Below, piece after piece: positions 33,847-44,663 of a stretch of DNA of 64,000 nt. Under the pieces are notes generated by a model that was given only the letters and a program-made list of their open reading frames with translations, made no database searches and was not told where the DNA came from. Numbering within the stretch: position 1 is the first letter of the stretch; each line of letters opens with the position of its first letter. The DNA comes from Phytophthora quininea (lineage: Eukaryota; Oomycota; Peronosporomycetes; Peronosporales; Peronosporaceae), in contig JAAVTG010000697.1 in assembly GCA_011947345.1 (NCBI GenBank), positions 558,001-622,000 on the forward strand. The letters are read 5' to 3'. The position numbers and the translations under genes were made by a program.

Positions 33847-35048
33847 ATGACCAGCGAGGCCCCCAGAACCCGTACGACTTCACGCGCGAGGCCTACGACG
33901 AGCTGGTGCGCGGCACTCCCAACTGCCGCGTCAGCCAGCGCTCCAAGTACGAGGAGATGGAGCTCGTGGACGACTGCACGCTGTTCGACATCTACCGCCA
34001 GCCGCGGGCGCCCGTGACCGACCCGAGCGCCACCAAGACGCTGCCCGTGCGCAAGCTGAACGCCGACATCACGTGCCCTATCTGCCTGGGCATCATCAAG
34101 GAGACGATGGTGGTCATGGAGTGTCTGCACCGCTTCTGCGGCGACTGCATCTCCACTGCCATCCGCCAAAGCAACCGCGAGTGCCCCAGCTGCCGCATCC
34201 ACATCCCCAGCAAGCGCTCGTTGCGGTCGGACCCGAACTTCGACGCGCTTATCCGCAAGATCCACCCCAATCTGACCGAGTTCGAGCGCAACGAAGACCA
34301 GATCATCGAGCAGCTCAACCGGTCCAGACACTACCACAACGCCTACACGGAGAGCACAAGGATGGGCGTGCTCAGTCAGGCGGCGTCCAGACGCAACGGG
34401 GCCGGAAGCGCTCGGCGGACTCGGTATCGGTGTCGGCGTCGTCGTCGCGTGCGGCTTCGCCGTCGAATGAACTGTCGGCACCCCCGACGGAAAACGGGTC
34501 ACCGGATCGATCTCCGAACAACTCGCCCGCGTCTGAGGAGGAAAGCGCTCGGAAGAAGCCCCGCGTGGAGAATAACGCCGAGTCGGCGTCTGCCGCGGCG
34601 GAGTCTACAGCCTCTACAGCGTCAACCCCATCGACTTCGAACGCCCCGCCAACGGGCAAAGTGAACCTGCGTGTATTGCTCCACGAAGAAGAGAGTTCTG
34701 ATGCGCCTAAGCTCAAGCGCACTCTGTTCGTCACAGCGCCCAACCTGAAAATCCGCCACCTCAAGAAACACTTGGGGAACCTGCTGAAACTCGTACAGAG
34801 ATATGTGCATTGTGCTGCCAAAAGTGAACTGCAAGCTCAGTGGGCTGACGACATCCACCCGGAAGAGCAACAGCCCAGGCGTGCGAGAAGACCTGCTGTG
34901 CGACCAAGAGCTGCAGGACTTTGTCACAATAAAAGATATTTATCAGCAGTACGGCATGGGCACAGGCTGGGAGCTGCGACTGCTGTATCACTTTTCCTCG
35001 GGCTCGATCGTCAATGGGCTGGCTCAGTTCGTATCCAACGGCGTGTAA
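33847..35048 (+). CDS. RING finger - RAWUL protein, PRC1-like E3 ubiquitin ligase
   Basis: A RING1/PCGF-type protein. ATG 33847 (MTSEAP) leads after a missing C at 33860-33864 into NPYDFTREAYDELVRGTP. The C3HC4 RING is ITCPICLGIIKETMVVMECLHRFC...CISTAIRQSNRECPSC, followed by the RING1/2-type RSDPNFDALIRKIHPN helix. After a Ser/Pro-rich linker with RKRSADS the C-terminus has LKIRHLKKHLG and later DIYQQYGMGTGWELRLLYHF, the ubiquitin-like RAWUL domain. Breaks at 34364-34366, 34774-34777 and near 34802 are run-length. Family proteins ubiquitinate histone H2A with a PCGF partner; here the partner is unknown. No introns. Confidence 0.85.
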
Positions 35049-35130
35049 AATGCAGCACGACACCGTAAAGACCGCTTGTCAGTTTTGAATGGCATTTTAG
35101 CTGATTGTCTGTACTAGTTGCCTTAGCACA

Positions 35131-36524
35131 TCACGCGCGCCGCCAGAAATCTTCCAGCACGGCGTCCTCTTTGATCAATTGAGCATGGTACGTCGAAGCC
35201 AACGGCTCTAGTTCGTTTGCCAACGCGTTATTTTCATCGCCTCCCACTAACCCGCGAAGGAGGGCAAGACACCAAACGGAATACCGACGGGAGAATTTGG
35301 TTCCGCACTTCCAGGCGAGATCAATCTCTAGCAAAATTGCTCGGATCAAAGATGAGCAACCGCTGTCGTCGCTCAACACGCTGTGGATCTCGTTCCATGA
35401 TACCGTGAGCAGTTTAGTCATGTCCAAGTCACTATCGGGCGTTGCTTGTGGTAGCGGTTGCACATCTAACGGTATCAGAGCGTCGTTGAAGGACTTGTCT
35501 TGCGCGATTATCCCAAGCAAACGCTGCGCCACGTAGCGACGGTGGCACCACAGCGATTCGTGGGCTGTGAAGATGCCATGATATCGGACGCGAACTTGTA
35601 CTCAGCTAGAACCATGTCTCGATTGGCTTTGCTGTCGTTGGCGTCTTGGTGCCGCTTTGTCAGTTCGTTCACAATGTGCTGCCGGTGGTTCCATCCGGAA
35701 TGGTCCATGACATGGGACTTGCACCACTGATCCATCTCGACCAGCTCCTCTAGCAACAACTCGAGCGTCATTCGAGAGACGATCCAATGCCGGAAGCTCC
35801 ACGCGTGGTAATTGCGCGCCTTCAGCTCCGCCAAGCGGCCGCAGGCTGCAACCTGCTGCTTGAAAAACACCTTTAGATCGTCACCCGAAAGCGACGCGCA
35901 CACTCGAATCGCCAGCCACCGCCTAGAGAAATTACGGTCAATAACCGCTGATTATTATCCATTCCTGTCCAGGCCTGCTCACCTGTACGCCCACGTGTCA
36001 ATGCTCTTAGGCTGCAGCGTGAAGACGAGATTGGTAAACTGCACTTCGTCCGTCACCTCTAGCCACCCTCGCGCCACGAACGCCTTCCTGGTGTTCCAGG
36101 CCGTGTAGAAATCCGCATTAATCAGCAGAATGGCCCGCGTACAATGCAGCAATTGTGCTCGGCGCTCAGTGTCCAACTCGGCCGCATCTTGTTGCAACTG
36201 AGCGTTCAGTGAATGAAATTGCGAGCGTGCGGCCTGGAACAGCGGGATCCCAGCCGCGAAGGCCACCCCAGCTTGTGCTCCTCCAGGAAGAAGGCGGTCT
36301 CGGGCGCCAGGTCGTTGGCTTCGGTGCTAAAGAGCAAACCTGCTTCGTCGCTGCAGCGTTGTGACACACAGGGTTTGACAGCACATAACTTGAGTCACAG
36401 GAGGCGAATGATGTCATTGGTTGCTAGAGCAGCGTCTGGACATCACGTACATGAGAGGATCTTGCTGGAAGAGCGTTGCGAGACGCGCTAGCAGCGCCTC
36501 GCCCAAGGTCGTATCCGACCTCAT
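35131..36524 (-). CDS. PTAR1: PTAR1-like prenyltransferase alpha-subunit repeat protein
   Basis: Contains PPTA repeats of protein prenyltransferase alpha subunits: NADFYTAWNTRKAFVARGW, QPKSIDTWAYRRWLAIRV, ARNYHAWSFRHWIVSRM, VMDHSGWNHRQHIV and, after repair at 35576-35577, HESLWCHRRYVAQRLLG. The order and spacing resemble PTAR1, the alpha subunit of GGTase-III, which geranylgeranylates already farnesylated targets. Exons 36524-36451, 36350-35983, 35922-35131 with introns of 100 and 60 nt. A further single base is missing at C run 36266-36269. No start-codon ambiguity: MRSDTTLGEALLAR. The catalytic beta subunit is not in the window. The Rab GGTase or FTase alpha subunit is the alternative. Confidence 0.8.
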
Positions 36525-36619
36525 TTTTACTGACGAATCGTGGCGGAATAGAAATTAGGATTTGATCGTTTGCATCTACAAAAGCTTTTTCTGTAGACGA
36601 GTTGCCCGCTTGAAGCAGT

Positions 36620-37767
36620 TTAGGCGGCTTCGGTTTGCAGCGATTCCCTATCGTGCGAGAGGAAAGTCATCGAGTACCCGACCAACATGAGGATGCAGGT
36701 CAACTGACTCGCGGAGCGAAGTTGGTTGATGTCGTGCTCGTTGTCTGGAGGTCGAGTTTCAAATTAGCAACCAACCCGCCACAACGCAGGAACCTAGTAC
36801 GCACCGTAGTTCCAAAGCTTCGTCTCGGTGTCGTTGAGTCTCATCGTGACGGTGCAGTAGTGCTCGCCCAGATCGAGCTTCAAACACTGCGCTTCACCGA
36901 GCAATTCGCTTAGCATCAGACATGACTACACCAGGAATCGAGAGCGAACGTACATCTGCCACCGAGAGGCGTTGGAAGTCCGAGATAAGCGCCAGACCGA
37001 TCGGGATGTAGAGGAGGAAGGCGATCAGGAACAGGATCGTCAAGGCGAGCTGGATGTAAAATGTGCGCTTGGTGCTGGACCTGGCGCCATTCCACGGGTT
37101 CAACGGGTTCGTCGCCTCCGCTTCCGATGCGTAGTACGGATTCGACGAGTCGGCGAGGCGGGACATCTTGAAACTCGCAGTTGTCTACAACACGGGGTGG
37201 TTAGGATAGGACGGTCACCAGTTGCAGGATCCTACATTGCACGTACATTGATCAAAGAGCGAAAGCCTCCAGGACGAAGAACCAGTAGGCAGCATACTTG
37301 TGGACGTCGGGATAACTGGTCGTGCTGAAGAAGGCCAGAACCGGCAGTCCGAATGCCGAGAGCACGCCCAGTGCACGCACGGCTTCGATGTATTTTCGGG
37401 TGTTTGAAGCGTGCGGCTTGCCGACGCCGTCGCTGGTCTCCCTGTCGATCAACTCGCGCTGGAACTGGTAGTTGGCGAGCCAAGTCAGAATGAGTGCAAC
37501 TGCGACGATGGTCAGTCCCGCACAGAAGACCGAGTACCCTGGCGAATCTGCGCAACAGGTGAGAGGAAAGTCGCTAGTAGTCAACTTGGAGCCAAGGGAT
37601 CAAGACGAACCTCTGCCAGTGTCGGAGAAGTAGGGCCACGCCAACCCGCCTAGGTAGATGTCTTTGGCCTTGGCGATGGTCACACAGGTGATCAGCGTCG
37701 CGATCACCGTGACCGTCGCCACCACGGGCGCAACTCGAGCCACAATCCCCTGCGCTGAAGACTGCAT
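36620..37767 (-). CDS. FRAG1/DRAM/SFK1-like multi-span membrane protein (copy 1)
   Basis: Five exons: 37767-37611, 37547-37247, 37184-36954, 36886-36805, 36744-36620. The first membrane segment (VVATVTVIATLITCVTIAK) is followed by IYLGGLAWPYFSDTGR and DSPGYSVFCAGLTIVAVALI, matching the DRAM/FRAG1/SFK1 domain (LPYISDTG..PE..VF). More spans are GVLSAFGLPVLAFFS, YAAYWFFVLEAFALL and, after an inter-domain loop, ALTILFLIAFLLYIPIGL. The C-terminus has LDLGEHYCTVTMRL, TKLWNYD and a last span ILMLVGYSMTFLS. A single T is missing at 37254-37256. A paralogue with the same intron positions lies at 51176-52608. Family members act in GPI-lipid remodelling, PI4K recruitment or autophagy; the role here is unknown. 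Confidence 0.75.
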
Positions 37768-37949
37768 CTATGAGGTGCTCGTAACTCCCCTCTTGAGAGC
37801 AGTTTGCAAATGGCATGGCACACTGGACTATCCCGACGTGTGCTCGTCCAAAATACAAACGCATCTGGCGATTACGAACGCGAAAGTCTGTCGCGAATCG
37901 ACAGCTTCAACGCAAAAGGATTTATGAAACACGCTACGCACACAGGCAC

Positions 37950-40900
37950 TCATCGCTTCTGGTGGTTCACCACGCGCATGACGATCAACGTGGCCAGCCG
38001 CATGGCCAGCAGCACGCCCATAACGACAGCCACGGAGCGAACGATGTCCTCGCGACGCGCCCCAAAAATGTCGTCGATGTACGAAGTCAACGGGAAGTTG
38101 GCAACTGCAGGCGGGGCAGCCGTTAGTGTCTGGCAACCGATCGGCCAGCTGGAGGTGTTGAGTGTGATGTTGGTGGCAGCAGCCTGCGCGATCTGCTGCA
38201 GTTGATCGTCGGGACAGTCGCCGAGCACGAGCGACGTGAGCACCTCGAAGGTGTAGCGGTGCGGGATGATCTCAAACAGCCACTTGTATCCGTCAGGAAT
38301 GCTCGCAACTGGCGGGTTGTAGCCCATGAACAGCAGGAAGATCGAGTCGAAGAGTGCGCCCCACACGGCAGCGAGCTCCATCGTCGGCATGGCAAACGTA
38401 AAGAACTGGCCAAAGTACGTCTGGAACAGAATGTGCAGGGTCAACATCAACCAGTACAGCACTACCTGCGCAAAGTCGCCATGCTTGGAGAAGCCTGCCA
38501 TCGGATAGAACACGGCCACGAAAATGAGTGCGTTCACCGCCGCACAGGGGATTTCCACGAGTGAGGACGTCACAAAGTACCACAACGCGCTGTAGGTCTC
38601 GGACGCACGCTCTCGATAAAAAGGGCCGCGCTCCTCGAATGCCAATGGCACCACGTGCACGTAGGCTCCAACGCCCAAGAAGCACGTCGAGAAGAAGATC
38701 AGCCCGACAGCACCGTTAGCGCCCTGGTACGTGGTGAGGTCGTTGCCGCCTGAGTACACAATCCCAAACGTCAAGCCGAGGATCGTCGCTGTCACGAGAC
38801 GGTTGAAAGTGTAGAACGGGTGCGCCAGTAGAGTCGAATGAATCGGCGCATGAGCATCGCAAACTGGAGACCATCACTGGCAGCGCGTTTGTCAGCGAAC
38901 GTCACAGGCGGAAGGCGGTCCGACGGCATGAACACTCCGGGGCAGCGCGCTTGGCATCCAGTCGCAGCTTCAGACGGCTTGATTTGTACGCCGCAACAAA
39001 GTCAATGTTGTCATCCAGTCGCTGTCGAGAGTAATCCGACTCCACATCGGACGATTCTTGAGATTGATCCAGTTGACGAGCTCGTCGAATCCTTGGCAAG
39101 GGACCTGAAGTCGGCTTGGCTTTCTCAACTCCTGCACCAATTACCTCGAGCATCCACGTCGCCGGGTTATCTCCTGCTTGAAGACTGGTGCACTGCGGGG
39201 CAGACCGAGATTTTGGAAGTAGCTCACAAGAGCATCGCCTCGATGGCCTAACTCACCGAAGAAGACTGTTTCACCACCGCGCTGCAGCAGCAAGAGGTTA
39301 TTAAAGAGGAAGAACACTTCAGTGGATGGCTGGTGAATGGTACAAATGACTGTACGTCCCGAGTCGGCCACTTTACGAACACCGTCCATGAGGGACTTGG
39401 CTGCTCGGGCGTCTAAACCACTTGTCGGCTCGTCAAGGAAAAGCACGCTAGGCTGTGCTGCAAGCTCCACCCCCAGTGTCAATCTCTTGCGCTGCTCTGC
39501 TGAGCTGCCTCGAATCATTCGCCCAGCGATGTCGTTCAGATCCAGCAGCTCCATACACTCGTCCACAATCTCCTCTACCTTCTCCGGAGCGACCCGATCC
39601 CCTTGGCGAAGATAAGCTGAGAACTGGAGTGCCTCTCGAAACGTAGACGCCTCCGAATGCACATCGGTTTGCTCGCAGTAGCCTGTACATCTGCGAATTG
39701 CCAGCTCGGTCGCGTCCACCCCATTCAACAACACGCGGCCGCGAAGATTTGGTGCCCCATTCTTTTTGCCGCCCTTGCTGCTCTTACGGCCAGCCAGCAC
39801 ATCCAGCAACGTCGTTTTGCCAGCCCCTGTAGAGCCCATGAGCGCAGTCATCGTTCCAGGTAAAGCGAAGCCGGTAACGCCCTTCAGTAGTTCCCGAGTG
39901 ACGGTCTCCTTGCTACTAGGACCATTGGCATAGGAGTCCACTGCTACTGGACGACCTGGTGCACCCTCGACACCATCCTGACCAACGTGGTCCGCCATAG
40001 TATCTGCAGGGACCGTGATGCGGTATCGCAAGTCTTGAAAGGCAAGTGTGACCGGCTGCACGTCCCATCGAGACCACATGCACCAGGGCATCATTGGTAC
40101 GAAGTCCTTGGGAAGCACAAGACGATCCATCCAAGCTGTTCTTGCCTCGTCCAATGTGCGCGCTTGGTGGCAATATACCAGCTAGGTCACTCTCCAACAG
40201 CTCATCGTCATCCCCGTGAGGGGTAGAAAGCATGACGTACGATTCTTTCAGCTGTCTTGGTGTCGGCAACGCGCTACTTCCAACGGTAGCAGGAGGAGGC
40301 AGCGATGGGGTCTCTTCGTGGCGACAATACTTGAGCATGAAATACGACAGAACGATGCAGGCAGCATACACCGTGCTAAGGAAGACCAGACCCAGCGCCA
40401 CCCACTTGGTTTCATCAGGAATGTCGTACAGCCCGAGAGAGTACACGCCCATGGTCTGTCCATACGTTTCGCAGTAGTTGATATCCCCGTACACACAGAC
40501 ATCCAACTCGTTGCTGCGATACTGGCTCACCATAATCCCACGAGCCGTCCATGCAAGCGGGTCGCTCCAGTAGAGCCATCGAGTTGCCAGAGGTAGCTGC
40601 TCCCGCGAGACGGCAAAGCCAGCGAACAGAATAAGGTTAAGCAGCGTCATCGTCGAAGCTGGCTGCGCTATATGCATGGTCGGACATGCAGCCGCGAGGA
40701 AGAAGTACCAGCCCACGAAGACGAGAATCGTCAGCAGCAAATACAGCTCAAAGACCACAAAGTGCTCGAAGGTCCCCACGAATCCAGTGATCCAGTAGAC
40801 CAGCGAGCCGAAAATCGCTGCCTCGGCGACAGCGAGTGGCAGTTGACTGGTACATGAGGCGATCACGTAGCTGGACGTGCGATAAAATTGGCAGCGCGTT

Positions 40901-42681
40901 GCTTGTAGAACACTTCGCGAGCGTCAAAGAACGAAGCGAGCATGGCGGACTGGCCCAGCCCAAGGAAAAGCGCCGACGAGAACACCACGCCCAGAGTCAC
41001 CTGCGAGTCGGCAAGGTTTGTGCCGTAATAGCACGACCCCAACAGCAAGCCGACAACCACATCCTGGAGCATGCGGCCAATGAAGAAGACCTTGTTTCGT
41101 GCAAACAGTCGTAGCTGTCGCTTCATCACTGTCCATGTGCTGCGCAGATAAGTCTGTCGAAAAGCAGGCACTCGCAGCAGCGCTTGCTGATCGACGTAGC
41201 GTCCTCGCTCGCCGCGCTTGGAGCGCAATTGACTGAACTCCAGCGCGTCATTATCAAGGCGATCCAGCTCTTCCACCATCGCCTCGTACATTGGGGACAT
41301 GATCCACAGATCTGCAAACTCATTCGCACTCCGAGGGTGGCGACGTCGACCAGGCAGCGGTGCGTGGGCTCGCTCGTACTGGAGCTGCTCGGGTGAGGCT
41401 AAATCGCACAAGAAGTCGGCAAGACCACGTCCAGGAGGACAAACGAAGCCCAGCGCCTCGAAATACGTTTGAATATGCACCCGGGGTCCGTGGTAGAGCA
41501 CTTCGCCATCGGCTAGTAGCAGCACGTTGTCGAAAAGCGCCAGCACTTCTGGCGAGGGTTGTTGCAATGACATCACCACCGTCTGTCGTTGCTGCCTGGC
41601 AAGGCGCCTCTGTGCATTCACAACGTCGTAAGCAGCAGAGCTGTCGAGTCCCGTCGTGATCTCGTCCATCAGCGCCACTGCATGCGGTCCGAAAGCCATT
41701 TCGCCTGTGGTCACACGCATCTTCTCGCCCCGGAAACTCCGCGAGTGCGTTCGTCGCCGACAATGGTGCCCTGACAGCGGACTAGTCCAAGTTCGCGGAT
41801 CACAGTTGCTGGGTCGCGCTCGCCGCCGAGATACGCAGCAGGAAGTGCCAGCGGATTTTCATGCGCCGGTGACTTGAGCACTGCGATCGAGTGGTTCCTG
41901 TCGGCGTTGAAGGCGCAACACTCGTAGGCAAAGCCGAGCGTCTCCTTCACAGTCAGCACTGGCTGGTGAGTGTCTTGCTGCGGCACGTACGATACGCACT
42001 GCGGCAGTTGAGCGTGCAGGTCGTCACGGCTCAAACCGTTGTACGAGATTTCGCCATCGAGAGTCACGTTGTTGCGTTTGGTGTGGAACCTGCCGCTGAG
42101 CAGCTTGAGCAGCACCGATTTGCCTGACCCGGACCGTCCAAGCAGCAGCGTCATCGAACCCGGAGTGAGCGCGCCGGTGACGTTCTTGAGGATCTGGCGA
42201 CGAACGAAAGTCTTTTGAGCGGTGAGGGCTCCGGCGATGCCGCGCACGTGGTTGGTCAGCGTCGGGAGCTGCTTGGCGGCCAACGTCTCGCGACCCATTT
42301 GACCAGTGGCTGCTTGCGCTGCAGCGCCGGCGGCATCGGAACGTCCACCGCGAGCGAGACGTGGCGGAACGTCACAAACAGCTCCGGCACGGCTCCTTTC
42401 GGACGACGGGGAGCGAATGGCGAGTCTCGACGACTGCCGGGGCCTCTGCTTGTGTCATTATGGCGTCGGGAGCCTCGGTTTTGGTGGTGGCGACGCAGCA
42501 CGTGCTTCTGGTAGGAGCTGGCGAGCGACGACTCCAAAATGGGGGTCGGCTCGCTGGATGCACTTGAGATGGACGTGCTGAGGTCTATGACGGGGATCGG
42601 ATTTCTGCGGGAGCTGCCGGGATTGCGGGAGCTGCCCGGTCGGCGCCTGCTGCTGCGAGCCGCTCGACTGGTGTTGGCCAT
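37950..42681 (-). CDS. PDR-type (ABCG) full-size ABC transporter
   Basis: ATP-driven plasma-membrane efflux pump of the pleiotropic drug resistance class, (NBD-TMD)x2. From the 5' end: disordered Arg/Ser leader, NBD1 with Walker A GRSGSGKS, signature broken at C run 41728-41731, Walker B ALMDEITTGLD, then TMD1 (TYLRSTWTVMKRQLRLF onward). NBD2 has Walker A GSTGAGKTT, signature IRGSSAEQRKRLTLG and Walker B PSVLFLDEPTSGLD, then TMD2 ending with LIVMRVVNHQKR. No introns detected. Single-base breaks fall at 42298-42300, 41728-41731, 40884-40887, two near 40145-40160, about 39172, 38939-38942 and 38818-38820, and all restore conserved sequence. Substrate unknown. A CTACCGGTAG palindrome sits about 40 bp upstream of the start. 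Confidence 0.93.
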
Positions 42682-43057
42682 TCTGGCTGGGGCGCTGCGC
42701 AGCCGATTCGGGAGTGAGCACTACCGGTAGCGCCAGCGAGCCAAGACGCAGCCTTCCATGACCGGATTCCTACACTTGGCATCAGCGGCGGTCGCGTCCG
42801 ACGCGGAGCTTGGCGCTGATCAAGCTGGCCACCCACGGTTCAAAGTGGGCTTGCCCGGCTTCGGAAGATCGCCCTGCACACAACTATCGTTTAGCCGTTG
42901 CCCGTCGTCGCCTGATGCAAGAAGAGTAGGATGCGGAATGCAGCAAACACACACTTACCAGCGATGGCGCGAGCCAGAGCTTCCCGTACAGTTCAAAGAC
43001 ACCAATGGTATTGCACATATCTCCACGCTACACCCGATACAAGGCTATCTTGTCTCC
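42682..43057. other. intergenic region upstream of the ABC transporter
   Basis: 376 bp between the VTT gene stop and the transporter start. A plus-strand open frame crosses it but has biased composition and no motifs. It holds the palindrome CTACCGGTAG at 42721-42730 and should contain the transporter promoter. Confidence 0.5.
42721..42730. promoter_or_regulatory. CTACCGGTAG palindrome upstream of the ABC transporter
   Basis: Perfect 10-bp palindrome 40 bp before the transporter start codon. Related ACCGGTA/ACCGATA palindromes occur upstream of the PUB-domain and ALG8 genes in this window. Regulatory meaning is a guess. Confidence 0.3.
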
Positions 43058-43942
43058 TCACACAAATGTCGTGATGTCGTCGGTCCGAGTTGGGGACGAG
43101 TTCACACTAGAGGACTCGATAGTTGGAGCAGTCGACTCGGTTGGCGTGACGACAGCAGGACCCGACGCCTTCTCCTCCTCCGCGAGACCGAGCACGTACT
43201 TCCTCGTGTAGAAGCCCACGACAAACAGCAGCAGCAGCGCGCTTGCTGCCCCTACCAACATCAAGACCATCTCGGTGCTGTGTCGTGACGACCCCGGACT
43301 AGTCAGCAGCGCCGCAAAGTTCTCCACCGCGTGGCCGGAGTACACCCAGATGACCGAGAACGGCAGCCCCGTCAGCAGCGCCGCAGAGAAGTAGACGCTG
43401 AAACGCACGTCCAGCACGCTGAGTCCGTAGTTCTTGATGGCGATGGGGAAGAAGGCCACGCGCGTGAGGAAGACCACCAGCACCTGCCTCTTGCGCAGCA
43501 GCATCTGGAAGCCCTGCAGCGCCGGGTGGCCGCGCGCCATGTAGGCGTGCACTCTTCGGCGGCACAGGTAGCGGCCGATGACGAAGGACAGCACGGAGCC
43601 CACGAGCTTGCCGAGCGTGGCCAGCAGCAGTCCCAGCCAGAAGCCGAAGATGTAGCCGGCCAGCAGCTCGAAGGCCGTGGACGGAGCGCACAGCACCACG
43701 CAGAGTGTGAAGAAGAATACGTAGGCGACGGCGCCCGCGGCCTCGTGGTGTTGTAGCCACTGCACCACGCGGTCAAAGTGGTCGCTGCGCACAAAGTGGA
43801 CGAGCAGCAGCGCGCAGGCCACAGCCGCAGAGAGCACCAGCACCGAGACGACCAGCCGGCGGATTGTCATGAAGCGACTGGGGCTGGAGACCGCGCGCTT
43901 GACCGGCGTGGACGCTGCGAGATCTACCGGCGCGTACATCAC
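43058..43942 (-). CDS. VTT-domain (TMEM41/TMEM64, DedA-like) membrane protein
   Basis: An intact 294-residue frame. The VTT/SNARE-associated domain is clear: APSTAFELLAGYIFGFWLGLLLA, then KLVGSVLSFVIGRYLCR and FLTRVAFFPIAIKNYGLSVLDVRFSVYFSAALLTGLPFSVIWVY in order, with the family re-entrant G/P pattern. The N-terminus is cytosolic with one span (LVVSVLVLSAAVACALLLVHF), and the C-terminus has a further span and a Ser/Thr-rich tail. TMEM41B and VMP1 relatives are ER lipid scramblases; TMEM64 is the closer layout here. Start MMYAPVDLAAS is the only plausible ATG. It is divergent from the Kazal gene at 44135; an AT-rich TTATTTATATAC element lies about 50 bp upstream of its start. Confidence 0.85.
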   Translation of the reverse strand: MMYAPVDLAASTPVKRAVSSPSRFMTIRRLVVSVLVLSAAVACALLLVHFVRSDHFDRVVQWLQHHEAAGAVAYVFFFTLCVVLCAPSTAFELLAGYIFGFWLGLLLATLGKLVGSVLSFVIGRYLCRRRVHAYMARGHPALQGFQMLLRKRQVLVVFLTRVAFFPIAIKNYGLSVLDVRFSVYFSAALLTGLPFSVIWVYSGHAVENFAALLTSPGSSRHSTEMVLMLVGAASALLLLFVVGFYTRKYVLGLAEEEKASGPAVVTPTESTAPTIESSSVNSSPTRTDDITTFV

Positions 43943-44134
43943 GACGAGACTTGGGCGGCCAGTGGCGAAGTGGAGTGGCGGACTGAGCCGGGTTTATTTA
44001 TATACGCTTTTGTTGTTCGCAGCTGACTTTACCGCACTCTTTTCAGCCTTATATTAGTCAAGTGTAGTGTATCGTAAAGACGGTATCCTATTGCATAGAC
44101 CATGCGTTGGTCATCACAGTTCAGCAGGACGACC

Positions 44135-44395
44135 ATGAATAAGCTGCTCGCGACGACGCTGCTGCTGCTGGCTGTGGCGGATGCCCAACGCCTGCACATG
44201 ACGGCGCGCTCGGCCGACAGTGCCAGTGCGTCCTCCTCCTCCTCTTCCTCCTCCAAGTGCGACGACGACTGCGAGCGCGACTACTTGCCCGTGTGCGGTT
44301 CGAACGGCGTCACGTACGCCAACAAATGTCTGCTGGAGGCGGCCCAGTGCCAAGAACCAACGATCTCCCAGGCCCACTCGGGCAAGTGCGACTAG
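44135..44395 (+). CDS. secreted Kazal-type serine protease inhibitor 1
   Basis: 87-residue secreted inhibitor of the oomycete EPI type. Start at ATG 44135 gives the signal peptide MNKLLATTLLLLAVADAQ; the upstream ATG at 44102 would weaken it. A Ser-rich linker precedes one complete six-cysteine Kazal domain: C-x3-C-x6-PVCGSNGVTYANKC-x6-C-x13-C. The P2-P1-P1' positions read E-R-D, so the P1 residue is Arg, favouring trypsin-like targets (family logic). Oomycete inhibitors of this class target plant apoplastic subtilases, but a P1 Arg does not fit the known P1 Asp examples. Position: convergent with the ankyrin gene at 44664. No intron. Confidence 0.92.
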   Translation: MNKLLATTLLLLAVADAQRLHMTARSADSASASSSSSSSSKCDDDCERDYLPVCGSNGVTYANKCLLEAAQCQEPTISQAHSGKCD

Positions 44396-44663
44396 ATACC
44401 GCAAGACTGAAGTTGTAGCGTAAGAGAAGTCCAAATTGTAATGCATCCAGTGCTGTCAGCATGGTCATTTTTAGAGCTCGTGTGTGGTTACGCTCATTCA
44501 AACATTGCCAACGGCATGCGATCGAGTCGGACAAACGAATGTTGCGTACTGGCTGCGCGAACGTTTTCTGGGGCGTGTGCTGGCAATGTTGAATCTCACT
44601 CTTTGCTTTTCTTGGAGGCACACGTCACCGGGCTACCGACACCAACGTTGGTGGAAAGGTAAA

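Noticed and set aside
33744..34502. 252-codon antisense frame over the RING gene
   Set aside because: Repetitive Ala/Val/Asp composition, no homology, sense RING motif is unambiguous.
37950..42681. Second ABC signature GSSAEQ instead of GLSVEQ as a defect
   Set aside because: Oomycete PDR transporters commonly carry GSS here, so I do not regard it as unusual.
42758..43288. Plus-strand frame of 176 codons crossing into the VTT gene 3' end
   Set aside because: Overlaps the real VTT gene antisense and lacks any domain; composition is noise-like.
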